Shown: positions 12,201-23,989, numbered from the stretch's first letter. The stretch: 64,000 nucleotides of DNA from Scolanthus callimorphus (GCA_033964015.1 CM066923.1:868001-932000), one strand, 5' to 3'. Notes: generated by a model not told the origin, from the letters alone. Numbers and translations are program-made.

Positions 12201-15200
12201 AACATTAAATCAAATAATATCATTGGGTGAGAAAATCCCAAACAAACTTGCTAGCTAAAGGACGGACTGATCCTAATGTTCGGGTCAGCCGAGAACAGGA
12301 CAGCGGAAGCTAAATTATATTGGAGGGTGGGGGTGGGGGAACTGTCGAAGAAAAAAATATTTGTTTGTCTAGGTGTTTGGAGGCACATGCTCCCCAAAAC
12401 AAAATTATGAAATTTTAGACCTCGGGACGGCCGGAAATGCTTCACGATTTGGTGCTTAATTACCAGATGACTCAATCTTGACTGTGAGCCCAGAAAAGCA
12501 GCTATAGATGGAAAACGTGAAGTGAAACAACAAACTTCCGGCGCGCCTATTTGTGATATATTAATTTGGAAACTATTAGGTTATTTGCTCAAAAAAATAT
12601 TTTGGTAATCATCAAAATCATTGCGCCCCCGCCGCTCATGGCGAAAGGAATCCACTTGATCGCCTGATGTAAAAGCAACTAAAAGCAACGTTAACCTTCT
12701 GAATTTTGTAACCTGAGAAGCAGGCTTTGTTTGTAGTTATTTGAAACCTGTTTTCAAAGAACTGGCTAACGTTTGCTTTGTTTGTTTGTTTACCTTTGCA
12801 CCTCGGCCTCTATTTTAGACGCAGCTGCGCCTGCCTTTTTCCACTCTGTAAAAGGACAACGTAAGAAGTTGTTTTATGATTAGTTTGTTGTGTGAACAGG
12901 AACTGAATTCCTTTACTGCAATTTTCATAATTCTGCAAACTCTACGCCAACTAACAATTCGAGGTTTGGCTTCCGTCAATCAAACGAGTCAACAGCTCTG
13001 GGTGATTTCACGAGAGGTTCTTTGAACTAATAAGGTCTAGCGAGGCTTCAAAACCAAATTTTCCACCATCAAATGCAAACGAAACTCAGAAAAAATGCAT
13101 GCGCCTATTTTAAAATGTTCGATTGGCGGAAGCCAAAACTCAGTTTGGCGTGCGGAAATGGCTGATTGCATTTTCAAACCGCACGGGGGGTTGAGGACCT
13201 CTTTTAAAAAGACCCCCTCCCCTGGAATTTCCACTCGTGAAACAGACCCCCTCCCTGGAATTTCCAACCTCATAAAGGACCCCCTCCCCTGGAATTTCCA
13301 TTTTTTCTGGCAAAATACCCCTGGAAAATCTATTTTGGATAACATGTCCCTGGAAAGTCACCTTTTTTACCCCTCCCCCCTGGAATTTCCAGTCTCCAGA
13401 CACACCCCCTCCCGTGGAATTCCAGAGTCCAAACAGCCCCCCTGGGAAATTTCCATAGGTCCTCACCCCCCCTGTACGGATTAAAAATGCAATCAGCCAA
13501 TGTTAAGTGCGAGCTCGCAGAATTATGAAAATCGCAGTAAGATTGCGTGTATGTCGAGCTCACCCTTGTCGTATTTCGCCACCGTGTTCTCGAGCTCATT
13601 TAGCCGCTTCTCATCAGGAGTCGTCTTTTCGACTTCTTTCTTCAAATGCCCGATCTGTTCATTTAACGTCTTTTCTTGATCGCTCAATGCCTGCAAATGA
13701 TTAAATAGCAAATTACAGGGTGATACAAAGCCGCTCACTGCAGCCAGATAGGCCTTTTGCACTAAGAGGTCACGTAACCCGGTCACCCTTAAAATAAGCA
13801 GCTTCGCCCAAATGATTCTCAGAAATGAAAAGAGATTTAAGTAAAAATCCAGACTTCAGCCCTCTACAATGAATACTGATATTTTACTAGGATTTGTATG
13901 ACTGGATAGCAAGGCTTGCAATCCAGCCATACAAACCCTATTAAAAAAGAGAGTTATATTTTTGATCCCATTTTTTGAGTTTGCATTGTAGCTTGCTGAA
14001 ACTTGTTTTTTTTTTTTTTTACTAATTTTCATTTCTGAGCATCATTTACGTGAAGCTGCTCATTTCAAGGGTGACCGGGTCACGTGTAAAAGGCCTTATC
14101 AGGCAAGCGGTGAACTTCATTCTAGCAACAGCAACAGCATGAGCAGGAAATAATGAAAACGAAAATACAAGTTGTTTCAGACCATTTTCCCGTTATAATT
14201 ACATACCTGGACCTCCATGTTATTTTTCTCCAGCTGGTGTTCCATAGTTGTGACTTTCTTCTTCAGCTCGTCCACTGATTCCTCCAGATTTTTCTTCATC
14301 TCACGAGACTCCTGACATACGAAACACAATACCATATTTGGACATTTGGACATGTACAGCTTGATCACCATATTTGGACATGTGCCATACCATATTTGGA
14401 CATGTACTACACCATATTTGGACATGTGCCACACCATATTTGGACATGTGCCATACCATATTTGGACATGTGCCATACCATATTTGGACATGTGCCATAC
14501 CTTATTTGGACATGTGCCAAACCATATTGGACATGTGCCATACCATATTTGGACATGTGCCATACCATATTTGGACATGTACCTGTACAGCTTGATCTTC
14601 TTGCTCGAGCTTCTTTTCCATCTCCTTGAGCATGTGTGGTGTGACGTCAGAGACGAAAGCAGAGCACATGCGACCTTTAGCTACTCGGGTTCCTCCACCA
14701 CTCATGGTCCCTGACATTAGAAGGCAATGAGAAATTGACAAATCAATAGCGCCGAGATACGTAGGATCATAGCAATGATTTGAGCCATCAATAGCTTAGT
14801 TACCTCTTGGCATAAACGCACTTGCCTACACAAACACCCATTTGTTCCCCATTTGTTCCCACTATAGATTAAACACAAAAATCTAGCTCTGGTTAGGCCA
14901 ACGTTTGCACTTAAAACGCTCTGCGTCACATTGTTTCCTTGAAAGTATAATACAAGTCTATGAAATAGCTTTCGTAACTACCCGTACGTTAGTCAGCAAA
15001 GCAATAAGCATGAACTTTGGCGTTAAAGCGCGCTATCGCGCCTCATTTTACGAGCCATACCTGACTGATCTATCAATGCGCCCTCCAGGGTCACTACACG
15101 CCATCTTTTACTTCCCTGGAACACAATCAAGGTATTACTCTTTAAGAATAGAGCGTATTTCAGTTGACGTGAATAGTTTGCAATTTCTCCTATAAATTTT

Positions 15201-17605
15201 ATTCCGAATTGGAGTGTAATGGTTTTGTGATTGGTTTCATTTCGATTTCATTAGTTCACGTTGAGACCATGGGCACCACAAAACTGTCTTCTGAGAAGAT
15301 GTGATATTTACCTGGAATGCAATCTTGGTTGCTTGCTCAAGGTTATTTGCCACCAACGTGTTTCGGAGGGCAAAGAAGAACGCGGTCAGGACTTTGGGGT
15401 CTTTAACCCGCACAAGGTCAAACAGACGAGGGACGTCATTTGGCCTGGAGATTAATGGGAATTTAAAATGAGGAGGCAGCAACCAAGGAAGGTACAAATG
15501 TCATGAATGCAGCACGAAATACAAAACAAAGTGGCACAGAATCGAATGCAACGCGGTCGTGCAAAGGTTTTCGGTTATGTGCAATGGGAAATGTTAAGCT
15601 TACGAAGTCGGTGGTCTTCACTGATTCAATGGGCAATGTGAAATGGACACCATTATTAGTGCGCACGTTCTCCCGTAAGAAAAACGACGTTTGGCCTAAA
15701 TTTACCAGCAGTACACGCATTTTTTTAGTTCAATCCAAATTAAGTGCGCGTTTTCTGGTAAAGAAGAATTAATGTTGTTGACAGCAAATGTTGAGAGACA
15801 CATTAAAAAAAACCTACAAACTGTAAAGGTATGTCGCTATTTGGCGACTAGGTTGAAATTTTTGTTCGCCAAACCCTAAATCTAGTCGCCATTGGCGACA
15901 ATATGGTGGCAATATCGGGCCCTGAAATGCTATGGTGCAAACTTACGTTTGTATTTTGGAGGAAGCATCTTTCCGCCACGTCTCCACCTGAATACAAGTG
16001 AGTTTTGGAATTGTCTAGTTTAGTGCGCAATAATATAAATGCTTCCTGAACTTATTTGTTATACGCCTATTTCAAAAAAGGTTGCTTTGGGAATTGGTCT
16101 TGGGATGCTATTGTTTGGTGTTCACTCAAGCAGATAATCGTATTCAGTATTCTGCACTTCAACGACCACTTCCCAACGTTTATTTAGGATATAAAAAGTA
16201 CAACTGGCTTACATGGTCACAAGTGTCTTATCAAAAAGAAAGGTTACGTAATGTAGCGTTTTCCACATTGTTCAGTTGAAAAGTTATTTTTCATTTGATC
16301 TTACCTTATCAAGGCCTATAAATGTAGCTGCCCCGATGTTATTTTTCCGTAAGAACTTGACACAGTTTTGTGCTGTTTCCATGGTATCACAGACGATGTG
16401 ATCTAACGCACCGCATGCCGTACTTATCGCGACGTCATATTTGTCATCTATGGTACCGAGGTCGCCCTAGAAGGTACAGAAAACCAGATCTTAACTATGG
16501 TAAAAAGGGGCCCTATAAGTTATAGAAACCAGATGAGAGCCCAAGCAGTTATAGTTTGGATGTAAGTGCTATCCCATCAAGTGAGAAAAAGGTAATCGCG
16601 GCAATCTTGACTTTACAACCTTGACAGTCTTATGAGCGACACACAGAAGAACAACTAGCTTTAGATGGAGAGCAGTCTTTTCAACAGGCGGATTCAACAA
16701 CGTCAAAAAAAAAACGTTTTTTCAATAGAGCATCACTCTTCGACTGTCCTTGTTTTAACCCTTGAGAATAAACAACTTTCTTTTGGAAAAGGTTGTACAC
16801 ACCCTTTTCAAAAACGGAACATGTTACCATACGCCTGTCACCAAAAGCTCGTGAATACAAAGTGTTTGCACTGTAGCCGTAATTGGAGCTTATAGTTGCA
16901 GCAAGCGATGGAGAAGAAACGAAATCTAAGATTCTTTTCCTGTATCTTCATCATCTCAAATCCCTTCTTAGGCCACACTTTATTTTTCCCGTTAGCCTCT
17001 GGTAGTAGGCTGGTGGTAGGCATGTCCAGATCAACGTTTGTCGAAAAGGGAGTAAACAAGAGAACATCGTTTTGCCACTCACCAGTCTGCCACAAGGCCT
17101 GGAATTCGTCCAGCAGATTTCTCCTTCATCAATGCCTCTAAAACATTCCCTCTGAAAGCGAATTTTAAGAATTAAATCAGAGATACCTGGAGATGCAAAT
17201 AGTTTTTATACAAGATACGTTCAATTTTTGTTACCTGCTGCGAGAAGCTTGTAATGAGCTGCGAGCTTCTTCTACTTTAGTCCTGATACTGCGAAGCTAG
17301 AAAAGGAAAAAGTTTCCAGTTCTGTAGGGTTCTTCATAAAACGCTTTTAGTTTCGAAACGCAGTGGAATTACCACTTGGAAGATTGACGTTATGAATAAA
17401 ACGATTACCTCTTGCGATGATTTGCTTTCTTTTTGAACAACCTTTTCCAGGTCATCTTGGGCTTTCTTCAGTTGCTTTTTCATGTCTGGTAACTCTTTCT
17501 TTATGCTTTGCATTTCGCTATTGTATTAATAAAAATGTTTATCAGTATGACAATGGCCCCCCACCCCCAGCAGAGTAAACATTTTATTGTCAACATGTGG
17601 GGAAA

Positions 17606-17645
<40 letters not shown>

Positions 17646-20600
17646 CAACCAAGGCTTGCCACCCAGAATTTTTTATTAGCTACATCCTTGAAATATATGG
17701 GAAATTGACAGAGAAAGGGGGGCCATGGCATGCTCAGCCCCCTCTATATCCACACCCATGTAGACATACATACCTTTTTCTTTGTTGATGTTTCTGTAAA
17801 GTACTCTCTAGATTGGCATGAGCTTCTCTCAGCTGGGATGTGGCACTCTTGTGCTGGCTCTTGTAGATCTCAAGCTCACTTTTGGCAACATCAACCTACA
17901 AAAAACAAAACCACCATGATGGAGTTTCCTTTCTAAAACAAATTCTTCTCTCAAATGATCAAATTGTTTTACCTTTGATTTGGTCTCATTGACAACTTTG
18001 TTCTTCTCCATCAACTCTTCTTCCCTTGACTGAAAGACATCACACAAATGTTCACTTATCTATACAGAAACTGTCATTTCCATCATTTTCCTGCACAGGC
18101 ATTACTAAGCTTTGTCTGTTTTGAAAGAGGTGCAGCAGTTTGTACTAGTTTCTACTAGGTCGTGAGTGGTGTTTTTTTATAAGTAATTTTAACTGGTACA
18201 CAAAAATTAATACAAACCTTAATTGCCAAACAACTATTGATTGATATGTTTACCTCCTTCTGATTTTGTAGACCCTCTGTTTCATGCTTGAGTCCTGTGG
18301 GGGAATTGAAACAAATTGGATATGTACCCTGTGCACATACAAATATGTGTAGTACAAGTTTGAGAAATGATATAAGATTTGAAAATTTTTTGTAAATGAG
18401 TCCTGTACAAAATAACAGAGCCTCAAAATAACTGTCTGCTATTTTTGCACAGTGTTTTATACTTTCAGTTTTTATTATCATTTCTCATAGACAAAAGATA
18501 AAGGGGAAATAAAAGCAATTGCCTAATAAATGTCATTGAAATACAAATCATTAGATCAAAACCATCAATTCAAGTTTACAGTACCTGCCATGATTTCAGC
18601 AAGCTTTGCTTCCTCGTTGTTCTTCTGAACCTACAAGAATCAGATAACTTATTTCCAAAGCAGTTAAACATCCCTGGTGAAAAACTGAAGCAGGATCTTG
18701 TAAGATCATAAACAAATCTAGTCCTCTAGGATCCTGTAATCTCTTTATAGGATCTTGTTTTTCACCAGGGACAATCAGTAGTTCACAAAACTAGCTAGGT
18801 GTCATTCATTTATCAGTACCTCCAACTCCTCTAGCTTTTTGCTCAATTCTTCAACCTTCTTTTGCTGTTTCTCAGGATCATCCTTTAGGTTTGCAAGCTA
18901 AACAACAACAACAAAAATTGAAGAGAAATATGTTCAATTTCAAAATACATTAATTCACCAAAACTGTGAAACTCTCTAGTATCTGTTTATGAAGGTGCAA
19001 ACACTGACGTCACAAAAATCCCTGATAACCAAGTTGAGGACATCTGTTTCAGCTAACCTGGCCCAGAAAATTGATTAGTTGATTTCAATCTGCATGCATA
19101 TTGTAATATTTGTAGATAGAGGGCCACAAGGTTATTAGCCTTTGGCTATTTAGTGCTCCCTCTCTAAATAAAGTCTTTATTATTATTATTATTACCCTCC
19201 CACCGACCCTGAAATTCCACTTTATTTCTGCATGACCACCCAGGAACTCATGTTCACCCATCCTAGAATTCCAGAGTTTCCTGGGACCACCAATAATATT
19301 TGAATGTGAAGGTTACTCAACATGGGTACTGTTCTAACAATAAAATAAGCAAATTCAAAGTTACCTTTTCTGTTTCTTTCTCTAAATTTTTCTGCAATTT
19401 CTTTGAACTTTGCTTGGCATGTTTATAATCCTAAGTTTAAAAAAAGGCACAAAGAATCATGATTTTAAACAAGGAACATTTTTTGTAACCAATGAAGTAA
19501 ATAATATGGTCATTTCTCAAAGATTGCTGCAGATGCAAACAGTACCTCTCTGAGCTTCAGGTCATCCCTTTCATAAGCAGCAAAATTCTTTTTAGTTTCC
19601 TCAGCTACTTTTGCTATCTCATCATATTGCCTGAAAAACAATTTAAGATTGATAAGACAATGGCTGGATATATGTTTAAGGTTTCTTTTCCTTACTTACT
19701 TGCTAATTTTCTTATTCTCTTTTCCTTTCGTTTTCTTGTTTCCTGCAATCCAGATTACATTTAATCAGCATTCCTTTAGAAAAAGTAAAGTAAACAACCA
19801 CAGCTTTTAAGAACTGCTTCAGACATCTTAGTGAATAACATTAATAAGCCATGGTTAGCAGAGTAAACCAAAATATATTTTTAATTATCAAGTGAACCTT
19901 GAAGACTGTAACATTGAGATCAGCATGGACACAAAAGCATTACAGCAAACTTTATTGGCAAAATAGAGAACCTGTGATTTTGTGAGGGGCATCACAAGTG
20001 TATATTTTGCTGATAAAGTCATAGACTGTTTTTATGATAAAGCAGCAGGGTTGTAGCCAGGATTTGAGAAGGAGGGGGGTCGCTTCTGTACAAATGTATA
20101 GTTCTCTTTTCAAGTTTTTCTTAATTTTTACTGTTTTTCTTCTAAAAAGGGAAGGGGTCACATGAAACCCCTCCCCAGCTACGCCCCTCAGCAGGTGCAA
20201 ACCATTACTTTATCAGGGGACCAATCAGTGTGCATTAATATATCATAAATACTGTGCAGTTATAGATTTCATCACTTCTCACCTGAACATTCTTCAATCT
20301 GTTTATGCAGATCTCCAAATCCAGCCTTCACTTCATTTAGTTTTTCCTGAGCTTTCTGTTCATTCTTAGAGCACTCATAACTTAAACAAAAATGGAATCA
20401 TAAAATCATGAAAATCCCAAAAGCTGGCTGCTTTGTTTTATTTATAGTGTATGGCTAAACGTTTTGTTTCTTTGTTTACAGCTAAAATTATTGCATCTCG
20501 ACTCGCGTTTTCAAAACATCGATTTTGCTGTTCCACCAGTCAAATATTATAAGCCAATCAGATTCTTGTCCTGTTTCGCGTAGTGCAGTCGCCTGGCTTT

Positions 20601-22500
20601 CCGTCGCAACATTGTCTGGTTTTAGTTCAGAGAAAAGCCAGTTGACTGCAATAGGCGAAACACTGGCAAGAATCTGTTTGACTCATAAGATTTGACTGGC
20701 GAAACAGAAAAGCCGAACACAAATCGATGTTTTGAAAACGCAGGTCGCGATGCAATGATTTTAGCTGTAAGCAGAAATATATATAAATTTTCTGCAAAAC
20801 CTGTACAAAAATATGTGTGGGTACATTGCAGTTATTTTATATCCCCAACAAACACTTACATGTATCTCTGAAAAAGAGTGTTTCTTTTCCTTGTAATGTT
20901 GTTTTCCATGTTGATATATTCCACTGCCTCGTCTTTACTTCCTTCAAGTTCATCTTTCTCCTTTTCAACAGCTTTGACTCGGTTCAGCTAATGTTGGAGA
21001 TAAAATGAAAATTATCAGCCTAATATGCCAAGCCTAAGATTAAAATAACAACCCAAGATCAGCTGCTAATATAAAAAAAGAAATGAAATGTTAGTACTGC
21101 AAATTAGCAAAATGTACATGATCATTGTCAGGTTAACAGTGATGTTGTGAGATGCCTGATTGTGATTTCATACTGCAGTTTACAATCATGAGTGAGATTA
21201 TAGATCAAAGCGTATTTAAGTTCTGTAGTAAGTTTAACATCCCCATAAACAGGTTGGTGTAGTGGAAGAGACAGGACCTCGGTTTATTGTAGAGAAATAT
21301 TGTAGGAGAAATGTCACCAGACAAAACTCACAAAAATTTAAAAGCATTCAAATCACCTTCTCTCCTCTAGCCTCATTCAGTGTTTCAACCTCCTTCGCTA
21401 GTCCTTCTATTGGTTCCTTGTAGCGACTTGAGCCAATAATATCCTCCAGATATTCCAACATACCATCCTCATGTTCTGTTAATGCTTTAGGCTTCATCAT
21501 TGAAATCTGTTCCACTTCGCCCTAACAACAATAAACAAATGGATATGTTCTTATGAACATTTGGTTCACCTTTTCAGCCAGTGTTTACTATTTTGTAAAT
21601 GGATGATGATTTTCCCTGATTTTACATGGACTAAAAATCTCATCATACTAACATTTGAAATGTGATTCCAGAAATTATCTGTACCTCACCCATTGAAGGA
21701 GTTTGAGATGTAACCCCAGCCCACTGGAATTTCAAGTGACAAATGCAGTGATTGTGTGGAGAATAAAAGACATTTGGCCCCACCCACTGGATTGTTTCTG
21801 GAACCACACAATGGTACACTTTACATGTTAATCAACATTTTTATCATACAAACCTGAAGAATGAGGAAGCGATTATGATCCAGATCAATGCCAACTTCAC
21901 GCAAGAGCTTGGCAACATCTTTGAATGGCATTTTACGTCCATTGACATAATAATCTGATGAGTTGTCTTTGCGAGCAGTGCGTGACACAATAAAGTTACT
22001 CCCAGGTACTATTTCATATTCATCACCAGGCTACATAGAAAACAAAAATCAATCATATTAATATCTGTATGCTCAAAAGAGCATGGCTAAATTATGATAT
22101 ACTCTATAGAAGCATGGTTGGCTCAGCGTTATGACGTTGGTCTCTCACTGCTGTGAACCGGGTTCAACTCCTGGCTGGGACAGAGGAAATTTTCTTTCTG
22201 TTTGGGTCTCGGTTGAAACTGGTTCATATTGTGAGTTGAACTTTGTTCTACTGTGTTTCACTTCTTTCGGATGAAACAATAAACCGAGGTCCAGTCTCGC
22301 CTTCCTTCTCTACCCAGTTCCAGTGGGGATGTTAAAGAATCACTGGGGATGTAATAAACCCTCTGGCAGTGACCACCCTCAGTGTGTGTGCTTAGGACCG
22401 CTTGGCTGCCAATGGCACCCTTGGGACCCAGCGTAATTCAGCTGCGAGTTTGGGGTGTCTCTAGCAAATACATATTTTTTATAAATCGAGCTGCAATCAC

Positions 22501-22534
<34 letters not shown>

Positions 22535-23872
22535 CTTCACATGTCGACCTGATAGGGGTGCTCGTCGTATTTTTTAGGGGTCAAAATCGACTCTCCGGTA
22601 TTTTTTAAGGGTGTATCGGAGAAACATTGTGGTTTTCACTAATGAATGGTATTTTTTAGGGGTATGCAAATGAATGAAAGGGTCGCAAACCAAGCAAAAC
22701 GTTTTCTGGCTTTCTTTCTTCATTTATAGCTCTAAAAAATGGCCTGTTTTGAGATAAGAAACAATGAACAATCACAAAAAGGGTTTATTGTTGGTATTTT
22801 TTAGGGGTCATTTTGTTTTATAAGGTATTTTTTAGGGGGTGGATTTTTTATGTCCTGGTATTTTTTAGGGTATATTTTCCGATGGTCCCGACGAGCACCC
22901 CTATCACTCTTACTTGGGAGAACCCCCCCGGGTGCAATCACCTGTATTTTGAACTAACATATAGTACTGTAGTACTGTTAACACTGGAATAAGCAGGAGG
23001 GGGGGGGGGAGAGATTTTTTGGATGGAGCCTGTTCACATAAATTGACAACAAAGAAATGCCCAACTACCAAACTCAGTTCTAATTTGTTGAGCACATCAC
23101 CATCATCATAAAAAAAAATTAAAGTCAGGGGTATCATGTAGACAGCAGTACAGCGCATTCTACTTATAAATCTATTGACACCACTGTAAAGAAAGCAAAG
23201 AAGCCATTGGCAAACTTATATGTCAAATTCATTCTTTACCAGGTCTATAATCCTCTGAAAATGCACAAATACCGTGCAACTTGTGACGTTAGGATGAGAT
23301 GAGGAGTTGTGAATCAACTGAGAAACTTTCTTGGATCGAATCATCTTGATCGATATCCAAACACGAACAACATCGCATCGATCACATTAGATTTGCCGCT
23401 TCCATTGGGACCTACTATCGAGGAAAAGCTCTGTTTGAAAAAAAAGAATAATAGTAATTAAAAATCATGAGTTCAAAAATGATTCATAATCATAGGATGA
23501 CTGTCAGACCTGACTGTCACGGTAGGTTTCTGTTTATAAGCGTATGCAGAAGTTTGGTCATGAAGCCAGCAAAATAGTTTGAGTAATTGATTTCTTGAGC
23601 ACAAGAATATATACTAAAACTTACTACCATTTAAACTTAACTTTCATGGTTTGACATCTAGAAATTGCTGCACGATATCGTAGCACAAAACCTACCTTAT
23701 GAAATGGCCCTAACTCTTGTATTCCAGCGTAAGATTTGAAGTTTTCATTAACAATTTTGGTAATCATCAGTCTAGGTTCTCTAGTAGGGGTTTTAGGGTC
23801 TTCCTCCATGGTCATTTCTTGGGAGTTTTGGCTTTGTTCGGCCTCTGGTTGTTGTTGAGTCTCGTCCGCCAT
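6162..23872 (-). CDS. SMC4: Structural maintenance of chromosomes protein 4 (condensin core ATPase), 37 exons
   Basis: SMC4 pairs with SMC2 as the ATPase core of condensin, which compacts mitotic chromosomes. Exons (minus, all GT-AG): 23872-23696, 23430-23240, 22030-21854, 21521-21357, 20987-20860, 20380-20283, 19742-19700, 19630-19546, 19430-19365, 18897-18820, 18630-18585, 18294-18254, 18029-17973, 17895-17774, 17517-17409, 17296-17235, 17151-17083, 16466-16305, 15987-15947, 15444-15312, 15115-15061, 14710-14583, 14311-14207, 13690-13564, 12845-12794, 12068-12017, 11835-11750, 11631-11550, 11267-11205, 10773-10600, 10346-10236, 9867-9790, 9275-9120, 8376-8300, 8196-8118, 6650-6546, 6308-6162. 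The N terminus reads [18 protein letters not shown]. Walker [10 protein letters not shown] is in exon 2, coiled coils in exons 4-16, the hinge around exons 17-21 ([20 protein letters not shown]), a second coiled coil to exon 33, signature [13 protein letters not shown] in exon 35 and Walker [12 protein letters not shown] in exon 36. Length is about 1,242 aa (human 1,288). Exons 2 and 17 each lack one base; all other phases agree. Confidence 0.96.
6736..8085. repeat. 59-bp satellite array in the penultimate SMC4 intron
   Basis: About 20 copies of a 59-bp unit containing TACCTACGCGCATGATAATT, then ATCTACGCGCACTG and TTCTTTGTTTCCTCAC. Units differ by scattered substitutions and a few are truncated. 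The array occupies nearly the whole intron between 8118 and 6650 and is interrupted by the MITE at 7122-7303. No spacers are present, so it is not a CRISPR-like structure. Confidence 0.9.
7122..7303. mobile_element. TA-flanked MITE inserted into the 59-bp array
   Basis: The 182-bp element has long terminal inverted repeats (GAGCAGATTTCGTATGACTG ... CAGTCATACGAAATCTGCTC) and a GC-rich interior with CGCGGTACGG motifs that also pair. TA dinucleotides flank it (7120-7121, 7304-7305), as for Tc1/mariner-type insertions. Removing it restores a normal repeat unit (CATGTTAATTATC), so it inserted after the array formed. Confidence 0.8.
8389..8475. repeat. Short tandem ACATCATCAAACATCA repeat
   Basis: About five imperfect copies of a 16-20 bp unit built on CATCATCAAACATCA, inside an SMC4 intron close to the acceptor of exon 34. 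Confidence 0.7.
8601..8987. mobile_element. 387-bp inverted-repeat element (GTCCACACTACGCC ends)
   Basis: Ends GGCCCCGTCCACACTACGCC and GGCGTAGTGTGGACGGTGCC are inverted, and the inner parts (GCTAAATTTGAAAACGG) occur several times in both orientations. TAT flanks both ends (8598-8600, 8988-8990), a possible 3-bp target duplication. It is a non-autonomous element in the SMC4 intron between exons 33 and 34. Confidence 0.7.
12916..13537. mobile_element. Composite TA-flanked MITE with a nested C-rich fold-back
   Basis: The outer ends CTGCAATTTTCATAATTCTG and CAGAATTATGAAAATCGCAG are inverted and TA-flanked; the same ends occur at 46858-47039. Inside, from about 13030 to 13500, sits a second fold-back with GCTGATTGCATTTT arms and repeated CCCTCCCTGGAATTTCCA blocks. 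Open frames over this stretch are products of the repeats. It lies in the SMC4 intron between exons 24 and 25. Confidence 0.65.
14332..14585. repeat. 22-bp minisatellite in an SMC4 intron
   Basis: About 11-12 copies of CATATTTGGACATGTGCCAT plus AC fill the intron between exons 22 and 23, reaching the splice donor of exon 22. The unit is open in several frames, giving spurious ORFs rich in [12 protein letters not shown], which are not genes. Confidence 0.9.
17608..17644. repeat. Poly-C tract of about 37 bases
   Basis: Uninterrupted C run in the SMC4 intron between exons 14 and 15. Open frames over it encode only poly-proline or poly-glycine and are artefacts. Confidence 0.85.
18670..18769. 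mobile_element. 100-bp fold-back element (CCCTGGTGAAAAAC ends)
   Basis: CCCTGGTGAAAAACTGAAGC at the left is mirrored by GTTTTTCACCAGGGA at the right, and the inner GGATCTTGTAAGATC and AGGATCCTGTAATC blocks also pair. It lies in the SMC4 intron between exons 10 and 11. Confidence 0.6.
19105..19196 (+). mobile_element. Retrotransposon 3' end with (ATT)n tail
   Basis: GGGCCACAAGGTTATTAGCC leads to CCCTCTCTAAATAAAGTC and a TTATTATTATTATT tail. This matches the usual end of animal non-LTR elements or their SINE partners: short conserved tail plus microsatellite. It sits on the plus strand inside an SMC4 intron. Confidence 0.55.
20046..20195. mobile_element. GTAGCCAGG inverted-repeat element
   Basis: GGTTGTAGCCAGGATTT at the left pairs with CCCCAGCTACGCCCCT at the right. 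The same end motif (GGGGCGTAGCCAGG) occurs in the insertion at 40217-40374 and, decayed, near 24466. It is a small dispersed element in the SMC4 intron between exons 6 and 7. Confidence 0.5.
20479..20767. mobile_element. TA-flanked MITE, CAGCTAAAAT family, copy 1
   Basis: The 289-bp element has inverted ends CAGCTAAAATTATTGCATC and GATGCAATGATTTTAGCTG, with a second paired block GTTTTCAAAACATCGATTT. TA flanks both ends. A related copy lies at 45571-45842 in the DNAAF8 gene, showing that the family is dispersed. Confidence 0.8.
21229..21293 (-). mobile_element. SINE tail fragment, inverted relative to 22108
   Basis: On the minus strand, CAATAAACCGAGGTCC and GGGGATGTTAAA occur in the same order and spacing as in the SINE at 22108-22480. 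It is a truncated second copy within an SMC4 intron. Confidence 0.6.
21664..21813. repeat. C-rich dispersed repeat copy
   Basis: GATTCCAGAAATTATCTGTA at the left is mirrored by TTGTTTCTGGAACCACACAA at the right. It is related to the copies at 1408, 3176 and 36667. Confidence 0.55.
22108..22480 (+). mobile_element. tRNA-derived SINE
   Basis: The head is tRNA-like: an A-box-like TTGGCTCAGCG at about 22114 and a perfect B-box, GGGTTCAACTCC, at about 22158, separated by a CTCTCAC segment as in tRNA-Glu(CTC). The acceptor stems do not pair well and about 300 bp of unrelated body follows, with the motif CAATAAACCGAGGTCC also found at 21229-21293. It is therefore a SINE rather than a tRNA gene. Confidence 0.65.
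22500..22932. mobile_element. 433-bp hAT-like non-autonomous element with 8-bp duplication
   Basis: CCCGGGGGG at the left is mirrored by CCCCCCGGG at the right, followed inward by paired GATAGGGGTGCTCGTCG / CGACGAGCACCCCTATC. TGCAATCA is present directly on both sides (22492-22499, 22933-22940), the 8-bp duplication expected for hAT-type transposases. The interior repeats GGTATTTTTTAGGG about six times, a possible subterminal binding-site array. The left end carries a 30-G homopolymer. It is in SMC4 intron 2. Confidence 0.75.
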
Positions 23873-23989
23873 GTTTGTTCTTGTTCGTTTGGTTTTGGCG
23901 CCAGAAGCCAGAATGCACCTCGACCGCGCGGAGACTGGAGCTTAGGGGAAGCGAGACACAGGAATCCCAGGGGCGCTTTAGCCTGAATA

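Noticed and set aside
13095..13599. Overlapping 89-129 aa ORFs on both strands
   Set aside because: Caused by repeated CCTGGAATTTCCA blocks of a C-rich fold-back element; no family similarity.
14177..14741. ORFs on both strands rich in [12 protein letters not shown] or [14 protein letters not shown]
   Set aside because: Produced by the 22-bp intronic satellite; the real SMC4 exons 22 and 23 overlap their edges.
17501..17788. Poly-proline and poly-glycine ORFs
   Set aside because: Translation of a 37-C homopolymer in an SMC4 intron.
22108..22180. tRNA-Glu-like gene
   Set aside because: A and B boxes are present but the acceptor stem is poor and a long SINE body follows, with a second tail copy at 21229.
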